DNA of 64,000 nucleotides from Scenedesmus sp. ARA3. Its lineage: Eukaryota > Chlorophyta > Chlorophyceae > Sphaeropleales > Scenedesmaceae. The stretch spans positions 1-64,000 of the forward strand of contig RWJK01001501.1 in NCBI GenBank assembly GCA_004335835.1, read 5' to 3'. A program made the translations under genes and the position numbers. This document shows, one piece after another, positions 45,301 to 56,498 of this stretch. Position 1 is the stretch's first letter; every line of letters begins with the position of its first letter. Under the pieces are notes generated by a model that saw only the letters and a list, made by a program, of their open reading frames with translations, searched no databases and had not been told where the DNA came from.

Positions 45301-46061
45301 TGCGATGGCGCGCGAGCAAGAGGTGCGGCCAACTCGCTTCCCTCCGCAGTCGCACCGCGCGCGTATGCTTGTTAGGTCACATATGTTCCTGCTGGCTGCT
45401 TGCTGCCCTGCAGCTGCCAAGGACGCCGATGGGCATAACGACTGCGTCCTCGTCCTTGGTCATACTTGTCGCCGCTGCAAACCTATATGTACATATAGTA
45501 TGCTGGTACGCCATACCGCGCTGCCTGCTTCCTGCCTGCAGCTGCCAAGGACGCCAACTGGCGCAACAGCCCTGTGCTGGTCTCCTCGCTCAAGATGGTG
45601 GGCAGCTGCCGCGGGCCTGATGACGAGGCGCGGCTGGCGCAGCTGCAGCAGTACGCGCAGCAGCTGGGCATTGGCGATGCCGTGGAGTGGCATGTGAATG
45701 TGCCGTATGCGGAGCTGAAGCAGCTGCTGGGTGGAGCTGTTGGGGGGCTGCACACCATGCTGGATGAGCACTTTGGCATCAGCGTGGTGGAGTACATGGC
45801 TGCAGGTGCGGCTTGAAAGTTGCCCAAATCATATCAACATTAGGTTTGTGCAAGCTTGCTGCGAGCTGCACTGCACGAGCCGCGTCTGTACAGTACGTCG
45901 CAGCAGGCGCGGTCGGGGTCCAGTGGTTGCTAAGCTTGCTGGTTGCTGCATTCTGCTCTGATGTCAGGTGGATTTGGGCCTCCATCCCGCTAAGCAACAG
46001 CACTCCACGCTGCCTTGCGCTGTTGCTGATTGTGAGCAACACATGCAACGCAAAGTGCTTC

Positions 46062-46099
<38 letters not shown>

Positions 46100-46682
46100 C
46101 GTCATTCCTATTGCACACAACTCTGGCGGGCCGCGCGCAGACATCGTGGTGGACACAGAAACTGACGGGGCCCCGCAACGCACCGGCTACCTCGCGGAGA
46201 CCAAAGAGGAGTACTGCGCAGCAATCAAAGCGGTGAGGCCTGCTGCTGCTGCTGCTGCTGTTCTTACTTGCTGCGGATAATGTTGCTTTGGAGCTGACGA
46301 TTGTGAGAGCGTAGGGACGCTAGGCGCGTCACATTCTGTCGTCGCGAGGCGTGATGCTTGCCTGCGTGAGGTGTGCATGGCTGACAGCAGACACTGCACC
46401 CAGCACATGCAGAGGGCAGATGCGTGCGCTTGGCGGAAGATGTGACTGCACTTTGCACTACACTAGACAGATCCAGGGGCTACAGCGCATTTGGTGTGAT
46501 CAAAAGGGTGTGTGCTTACGTTGCTGCTGCTGCTGTTGCTGCAGGTGCTTGAGATGGACCAGCGGGACCGCCTGAGGATTGCAGCAGCAGCGCAGCGGCG
46601 CGCAGCCACCATGTTCTCAACGGAGCGGTTCCACCAGGCTTTCATGCAAGCAGTGTCACCGGTGCTGCCAAAGCAGAGCTAA
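42351..46682 (+). CDS. ALG11: GDP-Man:Man3GlcNAc2-PP-dolichol alpha-1,2-mannosyltransferase ALG11
   Basis: Nine exons (42351-42482, 42598-42677, 42959-43094, 43577-43699, 44055-44295, 44874-45101, 45542-45805, 46099-46232, 46545-46682) join in phase to 491 residues, the usual ALG11 length. An N-terminal membrane anchor (about residues 14-38) is followed by [19 protein letters not shown] (residues 49-67), [54 protein letters not shown] and the GT4 E-x7-E motif in [15 protein letters not shown] (Glu389, Glu397). ALG11 adds the fourth and fifth mannoses to the lipid-linked N-glycan precursor on the cytosolic face of the ER. Intron copies of exon 5, 6 and 7 edges are present. It is divergent from an ARM-like gene. 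Confidence 0.96.
43731..43858 (-). mobile_element. SINE-like insertion with 14-bp target-site duplication
   Basis: The 14-mer ATTGAGGGCTTCAT occurs at 43731-43744 and again at 43845-43858, flanking a 100-base insert unlike the surrounding intron. Read on the minus strand the insert ends in (ATT)n, that is, it begins with (AAT)n on the plus strand directly after the first repeat. A simple-repeat tail next to a long direct repeat is the mark of a non-LTR-mobilised element. At 100 bases it may be 5' truncated. It lies in ALG11 intron 4. Confidence 0.68.
44215..44562 (+). repeat. Copies of the ALG11 exon 5 end plus donor
   Basis: The last 80 bases of exon 5 ([25 protein letters not shown], ending 44295) recur almost intact at 44365-44447 and as a shorter decayed copy at 44507-44556, each followed by GTGGG. 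Confidence 0.92.
45061..45330 (+). repeat. Copies of the ALG11 exon 6 end plus donor
   Basis: CTGCAGCTGGAGGCGTACGC to GAGCAAGCAG|GTGCGG at the end of exon 6 (45101) recurs at 45197-45244 and 45284-45327. An acceptor-side copy of exon 7 (CTGCCAAGGACGCC) lies at 45412-45430. Confidence 0.92.
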
Positions 46683-48294
46683 GGCTAGAGTAGTTAGGCT
46701 GCTGCTGCTGCTGCTGCTGGTGAGTTTGCAGCAAGTGTACGCATCGGTGGCATTTCGCAGCAGCAGGGCGGTGCACGATGTTGCCTTCACACAGGCTGCT
46801 GCCGGCGCAGCAGTTTGAGTCATGTCTGCAGTTCGATTTTGATGCTTACCTTTCTTTGTTACGTTGTAGGTAGCCTATCATGGCAGTGCCGTGTCTACCC
46901 GAAGGCCTGCACTGCAGGCACGGCATGAATTGCTGCCATGTCATGTGTTAGCACGCGCAGCAAGTTTCTGCCGCATCATTTGCTGCGCCTCGCGTGCGCA
47001 GCATGCCTGCCGTTGACCAAGCAGTTTGTTTGCTGCAAGTAGGTAGATATGCACTGATGTCGTGCATGCCGGTCTGTAGGCGTTGTCGGAATGCATGCAT
47101 GGAGCACACAATAGCTGCAGGAACCAAACAGGCTAACAGCACTCGCACATGCCGGTCGTCGAGGCCTAGTGTGCATGCATTACTTCAGCCTTGACTGGCG
47201 GGGTGGCCATCTGCCAGCTACTCATGGATGCTCCACACACTGGCCACCAACAACCGAAAAGGTTCAAGCGTACAGAGTGAACCTCCAGCATGGTGGCGTA
47301 TGGTGTTGGGTTGCTGTCAGCACCACTGGGTTTGTTGTGGTGGGGATTTGGCTGTCTGCCGCCTTCACAGGACGTGAGCCGTTGCATGTTGATTGGCAAT
47401 TGGCAGTAGCAACTGGCTGCGGTGTGCAGGGCAGTCAATTTTGTTTGACAGTACTGTCACACACTAGTGTGTCGGATGCGGCAGCTGAACACTTGGACAA
47501 TTTCAATGTGCAGTGCTTCTTTTTCGTTGCCTAATCTTTGCAGCGACTGAGCAGGTGGTACTTGCAACAGCTGCCAGATCTTCAAGCGCACAGCAGCATG
47601 AAGGAAATTCTGAAGCAGAGCAGCATGCTGTGCGGTACCATGTGGTGACAAGCCTCCCAATCTGACCTGACTCCAGAGCACGACAGCACAGCGCCTGCTA
47701 ACTTACAGTTTGCTGATAGTGGGCAAAAAGCAAGTGAATGGTTGAAGCTTCGTAGCCCAGGAGTTCGACGAATGCTTGTGTGAACTCGCATGCTGTTGTA
47801 GCTTGGCGTTTCTGGCTTCGCGATTTGTCACCGACGGCCGGCCGCACCTGCTTCAACTGTTTTCTTTCAGTCAAATCGTTTCTGTATTCGTTTTCTGTGA
47901 TGCTACTGCGGCTGTAACTTGTAGGTTTTGGGGTTTGTTTCAGGGACCGACAGCTGCTAACTCATAGTTGAAGCAGCACAGCGGACCAAGTACATCACAA
48001 ACAGTCGCTCCTCGCATTTCAGTAGTGATTACTGCATCCTCAGCTGTAACGGTGAGGCCCGTGCACCTCTAGCAGTCACCCTCAGGCTGGCTGGCGCTCC
48101 GAACAGCTCTGCGTCTTGCTAGCAGCTACTCAGCTGATCATCAATTATTTGTAATCAGCATTGATGTGGCAACCTGCTGCGTCCTCTGGGCTGTCCTCGA
48201 TACAGACAGTCTCACAATTGCCTGGTGTCTGCTTCGCCTGCCGATCTCTGCTTACAGGAGCCCGCTCTTCTCAGCCAAACAGCAGTCTATCACA
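46683..48294. other. Gene-free stretch between ALG11 and the repeat protein
   Basis: This contains the ALG11 3' region and the promoter of the next gene. A 121-codon frame at 47169-47534 has no recognisable motif and no clear splice partners, so it is not annotated. Confidence 0.5.
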
Positions 48295-50007
48295 ATGATG
48301 AAGGCTGTGGTGTTCGCTTTCTGCCTGCTGCTGGCTGGTGCACACGGTGAGCGCTGCTTGGATCCCGGCCAGCTGCAGCAGCAGTAACAGCAACGGTGAT
48401 ATGTGTGAGCATTGCAATTGGCTATAGGTTGCAAGATGACTAGTGCATAGAGCCTGCTCATCCGAGAGCCGAGTGAAACAGCTGGCAGCTACATCGTGCA
48501 GTGGGCAGCTTCATCATCACAAACAGTTGCAGATAATTTTTGTGTTTGGCCATTGGATGTTTATTGGTTTGACGCATACAATGTTCGACGGATGCCGCGT
48601 GCGTGGCCGTGATGCGGGCCGTCACGGCAACCCACAACGGCACCAACGGCACCGCTGCGGAGCCAGTAACCCTGCTCGCTGCAACGAAAGTGATATATTT
48701 AGGACGCCTTCAAGCAAGTGCTTTGAGGGCGCCTTCAATCAAGTGCTCTGCAACTATGGAGCTGTCGCTAACAACGGCATTGCTGCTGCTGCCTGCTGGT
48801 GCTACTGCTGCTGCATTCCCTTTCTGTCTACAGCCCAGACCATTGCTGTCAACAAGGATGCTAACTCCATCTCCGTCAGCAAGGATGGCCAGGTCGTGGC
48901 ATCTGCCTCCATCACCAAGCCCGCCGCTGCTGCAGCAACCGCTGCTGCTGCAACTGTGTCTGTGCCCACCATTGACGTCAACGCCGTGATCAAGCAGGCC
49001 CAAGACGCCAAGGCAAGCCTGGTCAAGACTGTCACTGACACCGTCAACAGCGCTGCTGCTGCCAAGACCCAGGCTGCCAACGACGCAATCAAGGCCCTCA
49101 ACGACGCTGCTGCTGCCAAGACCGCCGCTGTCAACAGCGCAGTGGCTTCCGTACAGAAGACCATTGATGATGCCGCTGCTGCCAAGGCTGCTGCTGTCGC
49201 ATCCGTGCAGAAGACCGTCAGCGATGCAGTTGCCGCCAAGACTGCCGCAGTCAACGGCGCCGCCGCATCTGTGCAGCAGACTGTTAGCGATGCCATTGCC
49301 GCCAAGACCGCCGCAGTCAACAGCGCTGCCGCATCCCTGCAGCAGACTGTCACTGACGCAGTTGCTGCAGTCAACAGCGCCGCTGCCTCTGTGCAGAAGA
49401 CCATCAGCGATGCAGTTGCCGCCAAAACCGCTGCAGTGAACAGTGCTGCTGCATCCATCACCGTCTCCAAGCCCACCGCTGTGTCCGTGTCTGTCGATGT
49501 GAGTGACCATTTCAGCCAGCTATGGTTATGAGCTGCAGCCATGGCTGATGCTTCTCACCAGCCCTTTCAACCTGCTTGAGGGCTGCTTGCTTGCAGCCCC
49601 GATCAGAAAACCCTTGATTAGCAGCATGCAAGGACTTGGTGCATAATGCTAGAGTACAGCTTTCCTATCCTGCTGGTCGCCCTCAACCCACCCCAAGCTG
49701 CAGGAACTTTGCACTCACCCTTCTTCCCTGCTGCTGCTGCTGCCATTCAACAATATCTCACTTCCTCCTGCAGGCCCAGCCCATCACTGTTGATGTCAAC
49801 GCTGCCGTGAAGGCTGTCCAGGAACAGAAGGCTGCCGTGCAGGCCGCAGTCAGCCAGGCTGTCTCTGCCAAGGTGGATGCAGTGAACGGCGCTGCTGCTG
49901 CCGTCACCAAGGCAGTCAACGACAAGGTTGCAGCTGTGTCTGCTGCTGGTGCTGGTGCCTCTATCAGCATCAGTGCTGGCAAGGGTGGCCGCAAGATGCT
50001 GCTGTAA
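48295..50007 (+). CDS. Secreted Ala-rich protein with 22-residue helical repeats
   Basis: Exons 48295-48346, 48834-49498 and 49774-50007 join in phase to 316 residues. The first intron splits the signal peptide (MMKAVVFAFCLLLAGA-HA|Q). After a Ser/Val-rich segment (VNKDANSISVSKDGQVV) come tandem units of the type SDAVAAKTAAVNSAAASVQKT, most 22 residues long and two shortened to 18 by loss of KTAA-like residues. The sequence then returns to a beta-like ITVSKPTAVSVSVD and, after intron 2, a further Ala-rich helical stretch ending GKGGRKMLL. Twenty-two is two hendecads, a period seen in LEA-type, apolipoprotein-like and some ice-binding helices. No Cys or Trp follows the signal. It should be extracellular; ice-binding, desiccation or matrix roles are guesses. 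Unrelated sequence at 48600-48740 might be a skipped exon. Confidence 0.85.
49096..49470 (+). repeat. Coding tandem repeat, 66-bp units with 54-bp variants
   Basis: Units based on GCCGCCAAGACCGCCGCAGT...GTGCAGAAGACC repeat about six times in frame. The 54-bp versions lack four codons. They encode the 22- and 18-residue helices of the secreted protein. Confidence 0.9.
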
Positions 50008-51898
50008 ACAGCACGCTTGCAAAGCTAACTCTGTAGCTTTGAGGCGGGTTGTGCGGTGTTGTTATGCCGTGCAAGCGAAGGTGACTACCCTAAGCTTGTG
50101 TGCTGCTCTGGCTGCTGAGACATGTATGTGTGCAAAGGCTGTTGTGGTTGGAGCAGGCTTGCATGTTGCAGCACGTCCTGCGGGGCACTGTTTGAAAATT
50201 TAGTGGAATGGCTTGCAGCAAACATGGCATCGGGTTTGTATGAGCTCTGTGCTGTGGTGATGCTTGTCAGTACAGGAATTGACGGACTACATAGACGCTT
50301 TAGACACATCAGACACACATGTACAGCTTATGTGTTGGAGCCTGTCAAATTTATTGATTGTATGCTTAGTGTCACGACGTTGATGTCGCAGAACTGCACT
50401 GTAGCAGCGCCAGTTGTTGCCTGGAGGTCTAGTGCATCACAGCAACCATGCGAAGTGTCTGTTGTTAGCAGCGGCTTTTCAGCATTGATGCCCTGTGTTA
50501 CACATGGCTTACAGATGACACTGGATCTGCTTCTGCTGCTGGCTGCTGTTGGAAACTGCTGCTGTAGCAGCAGATAGAAGTGTTTTTACATGCCTTTTTT
50601 GTATTGGCAAAACAGTTGTCAATCAGTGATACCTGTGAAACACTGCTGGTGTTGCAAAATGCCATACCAGGGTGATGACTGTTCAGCAGATCAGCACCGT
50701 ATCTTGAGTACCCACTGCCAACTGCTTCACTGTGCCCTCTGGACGTTCCACAGCTTGACCATTTTACATTTGATGTATGTGTTCCTTTGATGGTTGAATT
50801 TCTGTGCTGTTGGTGTGGATAGCCATGGCGACACTGCTGTCCTGATCCTTAAAATGCTAATAACATCCTACACATGTTATCTGACTGGCTGTTGACTGGC
50901 CGTGCTTGCCCTGTGGCAAAGCACATGTGGAAAGTCGTTGCTGCCGCAACTTTGATATGTTTGGTCAGCACAAGACCTGTTTGTGGTCAGTCATGCTGTG
51001 CTCATACAATGCTGCCATGGTCTGAATCCTGCGAAAGGTTTCAGCACTTTGAGCAGCAGTACAGTGATGCAGCACGCAACAACACATGCCACAATTTCTG
51101 TTGCTGGAATTGTGAGCTCATTTTGTTGGGTGACAGGCATCAGTCATTTGTATGGTTGTTGTTGCGGATGCTGCTGATGCTGCCACTTGAGTGCTATCTA
51201 ACAGCACTCAGAACAGCAGCACAAGCAGGCTCATCTGTGTTGTGTCAGCAGCCAAGAGTGCTCAAGTTCAGGTGCTGGCTGCTCACAGTGCAGCCATGGA
51301 GTGCTGAACAGGTCAATGTTTTGCTTAGCTAACTAGAACTGTGTATGTGTATGTAACAACACGGTGTGTCATTTGGTGCCTGCTTTCCCACAGAGTGATA
51401 GAAGCAAGCCAGAATACCTGAAGTTGCAGCTGCCATGGTGCCTTTGGGGGGGCCCTTCTAGATATGTGAGTGAGCAATACGTTGCATGCAGCTGTCTCAA
51501 CAGGTATTGTCATGCCTGCAACTCTTTATAGAGTGCCCTGCGCCCTGGATTGAAATGGGACGAGAGCCTCTCGTCGGACCAATGTTTCTTCAATATCATG
51601 AAGCTCAGGCACGATGTGTGCCTGTTGCTGTCATTTTTTCAGCACATAAAGTAGGTGTAACATCAAATTCAGGCAGGAAGCTGCTGGCAGGACAGGGTCC
51701 GGACAGCGTCCATGAAAGGTCGCATGGGCGCACGCGCCGTTCACACTTTTCACGCTTGAGCCTTTGTGGCATGCACAACGCATAAAATGATAGATACCTA
51801 GCGTTTTGTGTCTATGACTATCAAGGCGTAGCAGATCACAGCGCTTTTGGATGAGAACGATGCTTCGCGGCACCAGCTGATCGGCTCCCGCCTAAGCA
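50008..51898. other. Gene-free stretch upstream of the sulfatase gene
   Basis: It contains the 3' region of the repeat protein and the sulfatase promoter. Several open frames of up to 152 codons lack any recognisable feature. It has almost no CAG runs. Confidence 0.5.
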
Positions 51899-53944
51899 AT
51901 GAGTGGCATGATGTCGAGCAAGGCCATCGTAGCTCTGTGCCTATGTTTCATGCTCATGTGTGAATCGCATGCGGCAGAAGGAGATCTCGCTGCCGAGAGC
52001 AGCAGCAGCACTAGCAGCAGCAGCAGCACACACGAGCAGCATGGCGCACTTTCCCCGAGTGCAGAGAGCAGCGGCAGCAGCAGCAATCAAGAGGAGCCCT
52101 TTCTACCCAACTATGCATACGGCTGCAAAGGCCCAAGTGAGTGCCGGCAAGTCTCCACTTTTCCGTGCAAGCATGGTGCAGCAATGATATCCGTTTTGCT
52201 GTTGACCAGTGTATGCGCTGAGTCTGGTTTGGTGTGAGCGTTAATGAGCCTCTGAAGAAGCTCACCATCAGCAGCAGTGTGTCATGCCATAACTGCATGT
52301 CCAAGTAACACTGGGCATCTTCTTGCTCACCAGTCAACCAAAGCCACACTGCAGGCCAACGCGTCAAACAGCAACACACAGAGCTCTGTGTACTGCTGTT
52401 ACTGCTGTGCACTGCTGTCACTGCTGTGTACTGCTGTCACTGCTGTGCACTGCTGTCACTGCTGTGTACTGCTGTCACTGCTGTGNNNNNNNNNNNNNNN
52501 NNNNNNNNNNNNNNNNNNNNNNNNNNNNNNNNNNNNNNNNNNNNNNNNNNNNNNNNNNNNNNNNNNNNNNNNNNNNNNNNNNNNNNNNNCACTGCTGTCA
52601 CTGCTGTGTACTGCTGTCACTGCTGTGTACTGCTGTCACTGCTGTGTACTGCTGTCACTGCTGTCACTGCTGTCACTGCTGTCACTGCAGCCTTGCAGAG
52701 CTGGCCTCAGGGCCCGCCCCGGGTGCCGCCACTGTCACCCGGGCAGAATCCGAACTTCATAATGATCCTGGTGGATGACATGGGCTATGACGACATCGGG
52801 TTACACCACCCCAGGGCGCCTGACGGCGTGCGCTCTGCTGGCGCCCAGACGCCAAATATAGACAAGTAAGACAATATTATATGTTTAAACGAACCATCAG
52901 CGCATATAACTAAGCTAAGAATGCAGGCTCAGACTTCTGAGGGTTGGGTGGTTCTGAAACAAAGCAACAGCAGCAGCAGCTGCTGCCTGAGCCCTTGTCA
53001 ATGCAGGTGGGCGGGCGTCAACACACAGTGCACGCATGACGCCTGCACCTCTGCAGGGCTGCACAGCACCTGACTGCTGCCAACAGCACTCGACAGTGAG
53101 CTGCGCTGCATACCTACATTACCCTTACTGCACCAACGATATGTTTTTTTCTGATTAGTCCTCGGCTGTCTTTTTGGTGTATGCCCCATGGCCATCGTCG
53201 CTGCTTTATGCACACAAAGGCTGATCAAGGGCGGCATGAGCTTCCACCGACTTTTGCACTGGTGCTGCTGTTCAGCACCATGCTAAAATGCTGGTCTCTG
53301 GTTCGATTCGACCCTGTGCATGCGTGTGCCACATGGCCGCCGTTGCTGTTGTGTACACACAGGCTGATCAAAAGCGGCATGAGCTTCACCAACTTCTACT
53401 CAGCGCCTCTGTGTGCCATGGGCCGGGCAGAGTTTCTCACTGGCCGGTCCTGGACTCGCACAGGCACGCTGTTTAACGGGTGAGTGGCGTGAACTGCAGC
53501 TGGCTGCAGCTGCTGCTGTGGTTGCATGCTATTAGATGAAGTCACGTGCTGTCAGCACAGGCACAGTGTTCTACACGTGAGTAATGTGGACAGCAAGCGC
53601 AGTTTACAAGTTTGCTGCATCCTGGCGCTGTTGGCACAGGCATGCTGTGCAGGTTTCTGCACACATCACGCAGCAGCTGTGCCTCGGGCAGGTGCTGAAG
53701 TGCTACTGCAGCAGCGCTGCCAGCGCCGTGTGCCGCCAACATGCGACCGCCCATCTTCGAGTTACAATGCTGTACTGTATGGCACTTGTGTTGAAACTGT
53801 CTGTCAACGCCTGCAGGTTTGGCTACGATGCTTTCTCCCTGTCAGAGGCCACCATGGGCGATGTGATGCAGCAGGCCGGCTACATGACCGCACACTACGG
53901 CAAATGGTGAGTGACGGCAAATCAGGCGTCAGTGACAACAGCCA

Positions 53945-53976
<32 letters not shown>

Positions 53977-56057
53977 ATTGGAAAACAGCCAGCAAGCAAT
54001 ACACTGCTGTCCAGTCCCTCATGACAGCATACTACGGCAAGTGGTGAGGCACAACATTGCTCGCTGTCAGCAGGCTCGCCACACATGCCTAATGGAGCTG
54101 CAACAGCCAGCGCATACATACATGTGCAGCTGCAAAATTGCTGCTGCAGCCTGTTGTCGAGTTACAACTGGGTGCCAGCAGAGTCTTCCTAGTGCAACAA
54201 AGGCATCATTGTAAAATAAGAAGCCAAATTCTCAGCCAACTGCAACCACTGTCTTCTGCTGCTGCTGCTGCTGCCGTCAGGCACAATGGTGATGCGCTGG
54301 GCTACGAGCCGTGGTGGCGCGGCTTCAGCGAGGCGTGGCTGCCCTCCAAGTACATCCCGCTGGACAACCTGATGCGGTGCGGCACTGTGTCTCCTGCTTT
54401 TACTGTGCGTCATGCTTCAGAGTTAGAGTGTGTCTGCTGTGAGTGCTTTGTGTGGTGTGTGGTGTGGCTGCCCTCCAAGGTACATCCTCCTGGACAAGCT
54501 CATGCGGTGCGTGTGTTGGGTAAGTACGGAAAGGGGCGGGGCACAGGTGTAGCAGTGACAGCTGTTGGTGCTTGTGTGGATGTGGGTGTGGGGCAAAGGG
54601 CGTGGCTGCCTCCAAGTACAGCCCGCTGGACAACCTGATGCGGTGTGTGACACTGTGTGAGTGTGGGGGGTGGTCGTGTGATGAGGAGGGGCGTGGCAGT
54701 GCACAGCTGTTACTGCTTGCGTGTGTGTGTCCGGCACGCACCAAGTTCATTACTTGCTGACACAACCTACGTGCCATGAAGTTTATTCGTGGCATCGCTG
54801 CACGTGATTTGCTGCATGCTTACGCACACATGCTGGCACAGGCACAACAAGGGCACATGTGCGCAGACCAAGGGGCTCATGGAGCAGGTGCTGGCCAACA
54901 AGACAACCACTTACCCTTTGTTGTTTGCTTTTTGTTTGCACATGTTGTATTTACATGTTACATACGTGTGCAGGCACAACAAGGGCAGCTATGTGCAGAC
55001 CAAGGGGATCATGGAGCAGGTGCTGGCCAACAAGATGACACCAGCTACTTGATGCCATTCGCACGTGTTATGTTATCTTGTTACATATTTGTGCAGGCAC
55101 AACAGGGGCACATATGTGCAGACCAAGGGCTTAATGGAGCAGGTGCTGGCCAACAAGATGATGGGCTGGATGAAGGAGCGGGAGGAGGACGGCAAGCCCT
55201 TCATGATCTACTACGCACCCTACGCCATCCACCGCAAGTGAGCAGCATGTCGTGGGGAAACAAATCGATGCACCAGGGCTGAGATGTGCAGGCGGCAGCA
55301 GAAGCAGCATGCGGCTGGCGGTGACTTTTGAGTGATACCTGCTAAGGTGTCACTATGTCACTATGTGTCACTATGACAATCAGTGGAAATTACTCCTGGT
55401 GTCACCAGCCCTGGTGTCCAGGCTGCTGAAACCCATGACCTGCAGTGGTACAACGCAACACGCGTCGTAACACATTGCTGGTTGTAATGCACCTGCATTG
55501 TGAACAGCACCAAGTACCTGCATTGGCCTCACAAATCTAGCCTGTGGGCGTCGCCTTTGACCCAACTAACATGTGGCTGTGCTGTGCCCGCAGTGTGAAC
55601 CGCACCAAGGGCTTCAAGAATGACGTGGACAACATCTACTTCCAGCCCGAGCCATACCTGTCAAAGATCCTCGCGCAAGACCCCACCCCTGACCCACACA
55701 ACGCACGGGTGAGAGCAGCACCAGGCCGGCCAGCCTGCTGCGTGCTGCTGGGTTCATGCAGCTGATGTGACTTGTTGGTGCAGCGATCTGGTGTAAGATG
55801 CTGCATCGCCGCCACTTGACAGATGTGAACATGCAGCAGTCGCGTGTTAGCTGCAGCCGCCGCCAAACAGAAGCAGCCCCTTGCTTGGAAGCATGTCAAA
55901 CAGCTGTGCGTATGGCCGCTGCTGCTGCTGCTGCTGCTCGTGGTGCTGCTGCTGCCGCTGTTGCTGCTGCTGCTGCTGCCAGGTGTGGTCGTACCTGGCA
56001 TACCTGGAAGAGGTGCTGGCGGCATAGTTGACTTCGTGTGTATGACCAAAGTGCTGC

Positions 56058-56091
<34 letters not shown>

Positions 56092-56464
56092 GCTGTTGCT
56101 GCTGTTGCTGCTGCTGCTGCTGCTGCCAGGTGTGGTCCTACCTGGCATACCTTGATGAGGTGCTGGGCGGCATCTTCGACTTCGTGGCAGCCAGCCCCAA
56201 GTGAGTAAACGACGCTGCAGCAGCACCAACAAACTGGCATTGAACTTGAACTTATACGCTCAAATAGCAACTTAACAGTAGCTGCGATGTCAGCAGGTTG
56301 CAGCTCCCAGGTATACGTTTTACATGCATGTCTTTATCAGAAGAAAACCATGTTCTTGATGTTTGGTGTGTCTGCAGGCTTGCTGGCAACACCTACATCA
56401 TGCTGACAGGAGACAACGGCCCGGGTCTGCCCCTGGTCAGCGACCCACTGGAGCGGCTGGTGAG

Positions 56465-56498
<34 letters not shown>

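Noticed and set aside
47169..47534. 121-codon open frame between ALG11 and the helical-repeat gene
   Set aside because: No recognisable motif, no convincing splice partners and a frame of similar length on the other strand.
48603..48740. Possible extra exon in the secreted helical-repeat gene
   Set aside because: The signal-peptide exon joins directly and in phase to 48834, giving a clean AHA|Q cleavage site; no acceptor for the intermediate segment is convincing.
53270..53320. GGTTCGATTCGACC resembling a tRNA T-arm near 53297
   Set aside because: The flanking bases do not form the T-stem, and no acceptor, D or anticodon arm can be drawn around it.
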